A DNA stretch of 19,217 bases from a bacterium (GTDB lineage Bacteria > Ratteibacteria > UBA8468 > B48-G9 > JAFGKM01): the NCBI GenBank assembly GCA_035371905.1, contig DAORXQ010000024.1, positions 1-19,217 of the forward strand. The letters are read 5' to 3'. The stretch's first letter is position 1. Every line of letters begins with the position of its first letter. The position numbers were made by a program, and so were the translations under genes. Shown one piece after another: positions 6,550 through 12,734 of this stretch. The notes below the pieces were generated by a model. It had not been told where the DNA came from. It searched no databases and saw only the letters and a program-made list of their open reading frames with translations.

Positions 6550-7899
6550 ATGGAAATAAACAGAAAAATATTCAGGGAATATGATATAAGGGGTATTTAT
6601 GAAGATGACTTAAAAGGGGACTTACCTTACTACATTGGAAAAGCATTTGGTTCTTATATTAAAAGGCAAAACATTGGAAATGTTTGTGTTGGTGGTGATA
6701 ACAGATTTACAACTCCTGAGATTAAAGAAAAATTGATAAAAGGTCTTATTGATACTGGCTGTGAAGTAGTTGATATAGGAATTATTCCAACTCCTCTTTT
6801 ATATTTTTCTGTCCACTTTTATAAATATGGTTCAGGTATTATGGTTACTGCAAGCCATAATCCACCTCAATTCAATGGTTTTAAAATGGTTGTAGGAAAT
6901 AAAAGTTTGTATGGAAAGGAAATTCAAAAAATAGCAGATATAATTGAAAAAGAGGATTTTGAAAAAGGGAATGGAAAGTTAGATAAAAAAGATGTGATTG
7001 ATGAATATATAAAATTTATGGTTGAAAAATTTAAATTTAATAAAAAACTAAAAGTTGGTGTGGATACAGGAAATGGAACAGTAGGTCCTTTGATAGAGAA
7101 ATTGTTCAGAAAACTTAATGTTGAATTTGTTGGATTATATCTTGAAAGCGATGGTAATTTTCCAAATCATCTTCCTGACCCTGTAGTTCCTGAAAATTTA
7201 AAGGACCTGATAGAAATAGTTAAAGAAAATAATCTTGACTGTGGTTTTGGATTTGATGGAGATGGAGACCGTCTTGCAGTAGTTGATGAAAATGGAGATA
7301 TTCTCTGGGGTGATAAATTAATGATAGTATATTCAAAAGATATTCTTATTAAAAACAAAGGTGCAAAGATTATTTTTGATGTTAAATGTTCCAAATCCCT
7401 TGAAGAAGTGATAGAAAAACTCGGAGGAAAACCGGTTATGTGGAAAACGGGTCATTCTTTAATTGAAAACAAACTTCATGAAGAAAAATCACCTCTTGCA
7501 GGAGAACTTTCAGGGCATTTATACTTTGCCGATGAATATTTCGGTTATGATGATGCAATATATGCTTGCCTGAGATTATTAAGGATTATGGATAAAGAGA
7601 ATAAGAAACTATCTGAATTTTTCAAAGATGTAAAAAAATATTATTCAACACCTGAAATAAGAATTGAAGTTTCTGATGAAGAAAAATTTGAAATAGTTGA
7701 AAAGGTAAAAAAGTTCTATGCGGGAAAATATAGAATAAACGATATTGATGGTGTTAAGGTTTATTATCCCTCTGGATGGGCATTACTGAGAGCATCAAAT
7801 ACCCAGCCAGCACTTGTGGTTAGAATTGAAGGAGAAACAGAGGAAGATCTTAATAAAATAAAAAGAGAATTTATTGAAAAAATTGGAAATTTTAAATAA
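6550..7899 (+). CDS. Phosphomannomutase/phosphoglucomutase
   Basis: An alpha-D-phosphohexomutase (AlgC/ManB type) that interconverts hexose 6- and 1-phosphates for nucleotide-sugar and polysaccharide synthesis. The 449-residue protein has all four signature loops: the phosphoserine loop TASHNPPQFNGFK (S102), the magnesium loop FDGDGDR (D236, D238, D240), the sugar-specificity loop GELSGH (318-323) and the phosphate loop RASNTQP (414-420). KTGHS before the sugar loop also fits. Homology begins at FREYDIRGIY directly after the ATG at 6550. No ribosome binding site is visible and the ATG coincides with the predicted transcription start. The sequence does not decide between mannose and glucose preference. 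Confidence 0.93.
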   Translation: MEINRKIFREYDIRGIYEDDLKGDLPYYIGKAFGSYIKRQNIGNVCVGGDNRFTTPEIKEKLIKGLIDTGCEVVDIGIIPTPLLYFSVHFYKYGSGIMVTASHNPPQFNGFKMVVGNKSLYGKEIQKIADIIEKEDFEKGNGKLDKKDVIDEYIKFMVEKFKFNKKLKVGVDTGNGTVGPLIEKLFRKLNVEFVGLYLESDGNFPNHLPDPVVPENLKDLIEIVKENNLDCGFGFDGDGDRLAVVDENGDILWGDKLMIVYSKDILIKNKGAKIIFDVKCSKSLEEVIEKLGGKPVMWKTGHSLIENKLHEEKSPLAGELSGHLYFADEYFGYDDAIYACLRLLRIMDKENKKLSEFFKDVKKYYSTPEIRIEVSDEEKFEIVEKVKKFYAGKYRINDIDGVKVYYPSGWALLRASNTQPALVVRIEGETEEDLNKIKREFIEKIGNFK

Positions 7900-7924
7900 T
7901 TTTTTAAAAGACTAAAAATGACAG

Positions 7925-7952
7925 TTGAAAACCCTTGTCCGTCAATTATTTT
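7925..7952 (+). promoter_or_regulatory. Possible promoter for the small protein - thioredoxin - PilB operon
   Basis: TTGAAA (7925-7930), 16 bases, TATTTT (7947-7952). Transcription would start near 7959, so the mRNA would begin with the hairpin at 7958-7974. The -10 is a four-of-six match, so the call is tentative. Confidence 0.35.
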
Positions 7953-7957
7953 CCAAG

Positions 7958-7974
7958 CCCACCTTAAAGGTGGG
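7958..7974 (+). promoter_or_regulatory. Hairpin just upstream of the ribosome binding site
   Basis: CCCACCT-TAA-AGGTGGG makes a perfect 7-bp GC-rich stem with a three-base loop, which stands out in this AT-rich DNA. No T-run follows, so it does not look like an intrinsic terminator. It lies just before the purine-rich AGAAAGGGGGGATG leader of the gene at 7993. Its left arm could also pair, with one mismatch, with the AAGGGGGG ribosome binding site, so a switch or 5'-end protection is conceivable. Confidence 0.5.
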
Positions 7975-7992
7975 AGAAAGGGGGGATGAAAA

Positions 7993-8190
7993 ATGAAATG
8001 TCCGTTGAGATTGAGAATTCAGAAAAGACCTCTTGGAGAAGCAGCATTTGGAGTGCCTGAGCAGGTGGAAGATTTTGATATGTGCATAGAAGAAAATTGT
8101 GCGTGGTGGGATGAGAAAAATAAAAGTTGTTTGGTAAGACATCTGATTTCAATAGATGAAAAACTTGAAATTTTAAAGAGTAAAATTTAA
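7993..8190 (+). CDS. Small four-cysteine protein of unknown function
   Basis: The 65-residue protein begins at an ATG after AAAGGGGGG (7978-7986). Cysteines at C3, C31, C36 and C46 sit in MKCPLRLR, CIEENCAWWD and KSCLVRH, a spacing that would suit zinc or Fe-S binding. The CxxxxCAWWDxxxxxC pattern resembles short conserved proteins I have seen without assigned function. I do not recognise a named family. It is the first gene of a run with a thioredoxin-like protein (21 bases downstream) and PilB/GspE. Confidence 0.7.
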   Translation: MKCPLRLRIQKRPLGEAAFGVPEQVEDFDMCIEENCAWWDEKNKSCLVRHLISIDEKLEILKSKI

Positions 8191-8211
8191 AAAATTTAAA
8201 GGAGAGAAACG

Positions 8212-8679
8212 ATGAGAAATCTAATTTTAATTTTTATAGCATGTTTGTGTTTTATTCTATCAGGAGGTGAATTAATTAAAGCACCTGATTTTGTTTTAAA
8301 TTCAATTGATGGTAAAGAAATAAAACTTTCCAATTATAAGGATAAAAAAGTTATTTTGAATTTCTGGGCTACTCTTTGTCCTCCATGCAAAGAGGAAATT
8401 CCCTATTTTGTTAAATTCTATAATGAAAACAAAAATAAAATTGAGATTATTGGAATTGAACTAACAGGGAAGAAAAAAGAAATTGAACAGATTGTGAAGA
8501 AATATAATATCAGTTATCCCATTTGTATAAGTGATGGAAAGATAGAAAATTTATACGGAGGTATTAGATTTGTTCCAACTACATTTGTAATAGATGAAAA
8601 AGGTTATATAATTTTAAAGAAAGTGGGTTTGATGACCGAAGAGGAATTGAAAGGGATTATTAAAAATGAAAAGAAATGA
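8212..8679 (+). CDS. TlpA/ResA-type thiol-disulfide oxidoreductase (exported)
   Basis: The 155-residue protein has an N-terminal hydrophobic segment (about residues 4-17, LILIFIACLCFILSGG) that acts as signal peptide or membrane anchor, then a thioredoxin fold of the AhpC/TSA-TlpA type: APDFVLNSIDGKEIKLSNYKDK, the active site WATLCPPC (C56, C59) and the cis-proline loop FVPTTFV (P122). It probably reduces or oxidises disulfides outside the cytoplasmic membrane, for example in pilus or cytochrome proteins. AAAGGAG precedes the ATG. Its end overlaps pilB/gspE by 14 bases, so the two are likely translated together. Confidence 0.88.
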   Translation: MRNLILIFIACLCFILSGGELIKAPDFVLNSIDGKEIKLSNYKDKKVILNFWATLCPPCKEEIPYFVKFYNENKNKIEIIGIELTGKKKEIEQIVKKYNISYPICISDGKIENLYGGIRFVPTTFVIDEKGYIILKKVGLMTEEELKGIIKNEKK

Positions 8680-10342
8680 AATAATAAAAATTTTAAAGGA
8701 AAAAGAAAATATCAGGGATGACCAGATAGAAATAGTATTGAAGGAAAAAGAAAAAACAGGTACTCCTTTTGGTTATTTACTCATTAAATTTGGACTTTTA
8801 TCTGCTGAAAGATGGTATAATTTTGCTTTAAAAGAACTTAAATGTATTCCTGTTCAGTTAAGTCAGATGAATATAGATAAAGAAATTTTAAAAATGCTTC
8901 CTGAATTTACATGCAGAAAATATAGAGTCATTCCAATATTTAGGGGAAATAATAAACTTGTCTGTGCAATGGTTGACCCGGTAGATGAAGATGTTATAAA
9001 TGAAATAAAAAAGATATCAGGAATGGAAATTGAAACAAGATTGGTTAAAGAATATGAAGTGAAGGAAATAATAGAAACAGTAATATCACAGGGTGGAATT
9101 GATGTTATTTCTCCTATAGAAAAAAAAGAAATGCCTGAAAAAGTATTTAAGCCAATAAGAGTAAGGGAAGTTTCAGAATCGTCAGCTGTTAGTGTAGTTG
9201 AAGAACTTGTTACAAAAGCAATGGAATTGAAAGCAACAGATATTCATCTTGAAATAGAAGAAGAAGGTTTGAGATTGAGATACAGAATAAACGGGCTTCT
9301 TTATGAATTTCCACCTCCTCCTCTTGAACTTTATTCTTCAATTGTTTCTCATATAAAAGTACTTTCAAATCTTGATATAGCAGAAAAAAGGGTTCCTCAG
9401 GATGGTTATTTTAAAATGAAATTATATGGAAGAGATGTTGATTTAAGAGTTTCAACCTTTCCAACAATTTTTGGAGAAATGGTTGCTTTAAGAGTTCTGG
9501 ATAAAAAAAACATAATTTCGGGTCTGGAACAACTTGGTTTTTTTCCCGAAGTTCTTCACAGGTGGAGAATCCTTCTCGATGAACCTTACGGTATGATTCT
9601 GGTTACAGGTCCAACAGGTAGTGGTAAAACAACAACTTTATATTCTTCATTAAATGAACTTGATAGTACTCACAGAAAAATTATAACAGTAGAAGACCCT
9701 GTGGAATACCATCTTAAAAATGTTAATCAAACACAGATAAATCCAAAATCAGGTTTAACTTTTTCAATTGCATTGAGGTCAATCTTAAGACAGGACCCGG
9801 ATATAATAATGGTTGGTGAAATAAGAGATATAGAAACAGCAGAAATTGCTTTTAGAGCAGCACAGACAGGCCATCTTGTTTTGTCCACTTTACATACAAA
9901 TACAGCCCCAGGTGCAATTATCCGACTTCTGGATATGGGAGTTGAATCATATTTGATTTCTTCTTCTTTAATAGGAGTATTAAATCAAAGATTAGTAAGG
10001 AGTATATGCGTTTCATGCAAGGAAGAATATAAACCATACCCTGAAGAAATAAAAATGCTTGACCCATCATTACTTGAAAAAGATAATTTGAAATTTTATA
10101 GAGGAAAGGGTTGTCATTTATGTAATGGAACCGGTTATGGTGGAAGAACAGGTATTTTTGAATTGATGGTTATAAATGAAGAGTTAAGAAGAGTGATAAT
10201 AAAAAATCCTGATATGATAGAAATAAAAGAAATTGCTAAAAAGTCCGGTATGGAGTCACTGCGAGAAGACGGGATAAAAAAAGTTCTTGCAGGAATAACA
10301 ACAATTTCAGAAGTTCTTTATACAACAAGAAAAGAGGATTAG
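8666..10342 (+). CDS. Type IV pilus / type II secretion assembly ATPase (PilB/GspE family)
   Basis: Hexameric cytoplasmic ATPase that drives pilin or pseudopilin polymerisation. The 558-residue protein contains an N-terminal MshEN/T2SSE_N region (about 1-150), then the secretion ATPase core: SDIHLE-like ATDIHLE, Walker A GPTGSGKT (315-322), the Asp box (ITVEDPVEYHL), Walker B (LRQDPDIIMVGEIRD), the His box (TGHLVLSTLHTN) and the tetracysteine zinc motif (C448, C451, C483, C486). All catalytic elements are intact. It starts inside the thioredoxin gene (AAAGGG about ten bases upstream). A PilZ-protein gene ends two bases past its stop on the other strand. The matching pilin genes may be the two prepilins in this window. 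Confidence 0.95.
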   Translation: MKRNEIIKILKEKENIRDDQIEIVLKEKEKTGTPFGYLLIKFGLLSAERWYNFALKELKCIPVQLSQMNIDKEILKMLPEFTCRKYRVIPIFRGNNKLVCAMVDPVDEDVINEIKKISGMEIETRLVKEYEVKEIIETVISQGGIDVISPIEKKEMPEKVFKPIRVREVSESSAVSVVEELVTKAMELKATDIHLEIEEEGLRLRYRINGLLYEFPPPPLELYSSIVSHIKVLSNLDIAEKRVPQDGYFKMKLYGRDVDLRVSTFPTIFGEMVALRVLDKKNIISGLEQLGFFPEVLHRWRILLDEPYGMILVTGPTGSGKTTTLYSSLNELDSTHRKIITVEDPVEYHLKNVNQTQINPKSGLTFSIALRSILRQDPDIIMVGEIRDIETAEIAFRAAQTGHLVLSTLHTNTAPGAIIRLLDMGVESYLISSSLIGVLNQRLVRSICVSCKEEYKPYPEEIKMLDPSLLEKDNLKFYRGKGCHLCNGTGYGGRTGIFELMVINEELRRVIIKNPDMIEIKEIAKKSGMESLREDGIKKVLAGITTISEVLYTTRKED

Positions 10343-10344
10343 AG

Positions 10345-10974
10345 TCAGTAATTTAGAGCATCTCTTTTGAGTTGATGAGCAAGTTCTTTAATATATTTTT
10401 TAAGATTTTCAAGTGAAAAATAATCCATTTCTGTAAATTCCAATCCACAGAAAAAAATGTTTCTCTTTTTATTTATGTATTTCGGTTTACATTTTACACT
10501 GAAAGAATAACTTTTACGGTTTATTATAAAATCAGTTTTTAATTCATAGAAAAAATTTATATTTAAGGCAATAGGGGTTTCAACTTTAGTACCTGAAAAA
10601 GAAATATCTATAATATTTCCTATGATTACTTCTTTATGAAATTTATAAGGGATTTTGGTTAGAATACATTTAATAAAAGGTGTTTCAAATCTCTCTTTTT
10701 TTCTTTTTTCTGTTAGAATATCTGTTTCAGGTAAAAATAACATTCTTTCAATACCCTGAGAAAAAATTTTCCCCGAAATAAAAAATTCCAAACCGTTTTT
10801 CTCAAAAAAAATTTCTCCTCTTTTACCCAGTTCTACAGGAATTGTTTTTGTTCTATGAGGGACAGAAATTATCATTTTTCCCCATTTATCTATATCAATT
10901 ATTTCTCCATCTATTTTTTCATTATCTATAAAAATTTTAACTTTTTTAATTTCCCTTACATCCTCAATTCTCAT
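10345..10974 (-). CDS. PilZ-domain protein (c-di-GMP receptor, YcgR-like layout)
   Basis: The 209-residue protein has an N-terminal beta-rich region (about 1-85, similar in plan to the YcgR-type N-terminal domain) and a C-terminal PilZ domain. Both c-di-GMP signature elements are present: RxxxR at R91-R95 (RKKER) and DxSxxG at D123-G128 (DISFSG). It is predicted to be a soluble receptor acting on motility or pilus function. AAGGGG precedes its ATG. It is convergent with pilB/gspE, with two bases between the stop codons, which is suggestive since PilZ proteins often regulate PilB-type machines. The target is inferred, not shown. Confidence 0.88.
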   Translation of the reverse strand: MRIEDVREIKKVKIFIDNEKIDGEIIDIDKWGKMIISVPHRTKTIPVELGKRGEIFFEKNGLEFFISGKIFSQGIERMLFLPETDILTEKRKKERFETPFIKCILTKIPYKFHKEVIIGNIIDISFSGTKVETPIALNINFFYELKTDFIINRKSYSFSVKCKPKYINKKRNIFFCGLEFTEMDYFSLENLKKYIKELAHQLKRDALNY

Positions 10975-10995
10975 TAATATTTCCCCTTTAATTCT

Positions 10996-11025
10996 ATTTT
11001 ACCCTTGACATTTTTAAAATAGCAA
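10996..11025 (-). promoter_or_regulatory. Promoter for the PilZ gene
   Basis: On the minus strand, TTGCTA (11025-11020), 18 bases, TAAAAT (11001-10996). It stands about 30 bases from the divergent kinase promoter. Confidence 0.4.
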
Positions 11026-11031
11026 TATTTG

Positions 11032-11060
11032 ATGAAAAAAAAATAAAAATGGTTTATAAT
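11032..11060 (+). promoter_or_regulatory. Promoter of the five-gene kinase operon
   Basis: ATGAAA (11032-11037), 17 bases and a perfect TATAAT (11055-11060). Transcription would start near 11067, so an ATG at 11065 would be at or before the first base of the mRNA. The short leader then carries AGGAG (11071-11075) for the ATG at 11083. Confidence 0.55.
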
Positions 11061-11082
11061 AGAAATGTTTAGGAGAAAAAAA

Positions 11083-11841
11083 ATGGAAAAAATTAGGTCT
11101 GGTTATGTTTTAAAAGGATATATATTGAAAGAAATGGTTGGTTCTGGCGGATTTTCAACAGTTTATCGTGCTGAATCAATTGAGCCCTTGCCTTTATACA
11201 ATTCAATTATTGCTGTTAAGGTTTTACATCCGAGACGATTTGAAAGAAACCAAATTAAACAGTTTATAAAAGAGGGAAAAATAGCAAAATCACTTGAACA
11301 TCCTAATATAGTTAAGGTTTTTGATGTTGTTCAGGAAAATGGGAATTTTTTTATTTTAATGGAATATCTTGATACTGATTTGATAAAAGCCATCAGAACA
11401 AAAAAATATCTTTTTAACGAGAAAAATGTAATTGATATAATTATAAAAGCAGCAAAAGGGATTGCTTATATACATCAAAATGGAATAGTTCATAAAGATA
11501 TAAATCCTTCAAATATTCTAATAACTTATTCACTTGAAAAAATTAAAATTACGGACTTCGGGCTTTCAAAAGTTGATAGGGGAATTTTAAATAGAGGGGA
11601 ATTTAGGGGAGGAACAGAAGGATATGTAGCACCTGAGATTTATAAAGGAAAAAAAGCAGATAAAAAAAGTGATATTTATTCTTTTGGAAAGACAATTGAA
11701 AAAATTTATAGAGAATTGAATTTTCCTTTTCCAGAAAAAATAAAAAATATAGTTAAAATAGCAACAGAGCCTGAACCTGAAAATAGATTTGAAAGTATGG
11801 AAGGGATTATTTATATACTTGAGACCAGGAAAATTGAATGA
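11083..11841 (+). CDS. Hanks-type serine/threonine protein kinase, cytoplasmic
   Basis: The 252-residue protein is a bare kinase domain: glycine loop GSGGFSTVY (20-28), ATP lysine K46 (AVKVL), helix C glutamate E64, catalytic loop HKDINPSN (H137, D139, N144; HKD instead of HRD), DFG at D158, activation segment GTEGYVAPE and DIYSFGKTI. Every catalytic residue is present, so it should be active. There is no membrane segment or sensor domain, unlike PASTA kinases. I choose ATG 11083 because AGGAG lies seven bases upstream; the in-frame ATG at 11065 sits too near the -10 box. It is the first of five overlapping genes; its stop overlaps the deacetylase start (ATGA). Its substrate is unknown. Confidence 0.9.
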   Translation: MEKIRSGYVLKGYILKEMVGSGGFSTVYRAESIEPLPLYNSIIAVKVLHPRRFERNQIKQFIKEGKIAKSLEHPNIVKVFDVVQENGNFFILMEYLDTDLIKAIRTKKYLFNEKNVIDIIIKAAKGIAYIHQNGIVHKDINPSNILITYSLEKIKITDFGLSKVDRGILNRGEFRGGTEGYVAPEIYKGKKADKKSDIYSFGKTIEKIYRELNFPFPEKIKNIVKIATEPEPENRFESMEGIIYILETRKIE

Positions 11842-12734
11842 TTAAGTTTGTTTATTCTGAAGAATTCTTAAAATACAGAGAAATTTCCCATCCTGATTCA
11901 CCTGAAAGAGTAGAAAGTATAGTTAATTATTTACAAAAAAAGGGTAATTTTAGATTTGTAGAACCCAATCCCTGTATGGAAGAAGATTTATATCTTGTTC
12001 ATACTCCTGAAATGGTAAAAAAAGTAAAAGAAAACGATTTTTTTGACCCTGATTGTCCAAATATACCGAATATATTTTATTATGCCTGTTTATCCGCAGG
12101 AGCAGCAATAAGAGCAAGTGAAATAGCACTTTCAGGTGAAATTGGTTTTTCTCTTGGAAGGCCACCGGGACATCATGCAGGTAAAAATAATATAGGCGGT
12201 TTTTGTTATTTCAATAATATAGCAATTTCTGTAAAGAAACTCCTTTTAGAAAATTATAAAGTTGCAGTTCTTGATATAGATGGACATCATGGTAATGGAA
12301 CAGAAGAAATTTTAAAAAATGAAAAAGATGTTATATTTGTTTCAATTCATCAATATCCTGCTTATCCTGGAACAGGTAAATATTCTTTTGAAAATTGTTA
12401 TAATTTCCCAATTCCACCTTATACAAGTTCAAAAAAATATATGGAAAAGTTTGACAGATGTCTTGAAATAATAAAAGATTTTTCACCTGATATAATAGGT
12501 GTTTCATGTGGTTTTGATGCTTTTAAAGAAGACCCTTTATTACAACTTTCTTTAACTGAAACAGATTATTATATTATTGGTAAAAAAATTGCTTCTCTCG
12601 GCAAAAAAATATTTTTGATTTTAGAAGGTGGTTATAATATATTTAAAATAGGTAATCTTGTTTATTGTTTTGTTTCTGGATTTGAAAAAGTATTAAAAAT
12701 GGAGGCAAGCAATGATAGAAAAAAGATTGATTGA
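11838..12734 (+). CDS. Histone deacetylase / AcuC superfamily zinc amidohydrolase
   Basis: The 298-residue protein matches class II-type bacterial deacetylases, which remove acetyl groups from lysines, polyamines or small amides. The motifs are complete: GRPPGHHAG (H112, H113), the zinc ligands D148 and H150 in DIDGHHGNGTEE, the third ligand D227 in CGFDAFKEDPL, and the active-site tyrosine Y266 in EGGYN. It begins in the ATGA overlap with the kinase and its end overlaps the hydrolase gene by 23 bases. The sequence does not tell protein deacetylase from acetylpolyamine amidohydrolase. Confidence 0.92.
   Translation: MIKFVYSEEFLKYREISHPDSPERVESIVNYLQKKGNFRFVEPNPCMEEDLYLVHTPEMVKKVKENDFFDPDCPNIPNIFYYACLSAGAAIRASEIALSGEIGFSLGRPPGHHAGKNNIGGFCYFNNIAISVKKLLLENYKVAVLDIDGHHGNGTEEILKNEKDVIFVSIHQYPAYPGTGKYSFENCYNFPIPPYTSSKKYMEKFDRCLEIIKDFSPDIIGVSCGFDAFKEDPLLQLSLTETDYYIIGKKIASLGKKIFLILEGGYNIFKIGNLVYCFVSGFEKVLKMEASNDRKKID

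Noticed and set aside
10330..10368. AAAAGAG...CTCTTTT inverted repeat between pilB and the PilZ gene as a bidirectional terminator
   Set aside because: Seven A-T-rich pairs around a 25-base loop within the coding ends of both genes; unlikely to be stable.
11065..11082. ATG at 11065 as the kinase start
   Set aside because: It lies only four bases after the TATAAT box and has no ribosome binding site, while ATG 11083 has AGGAG at a good spacing.
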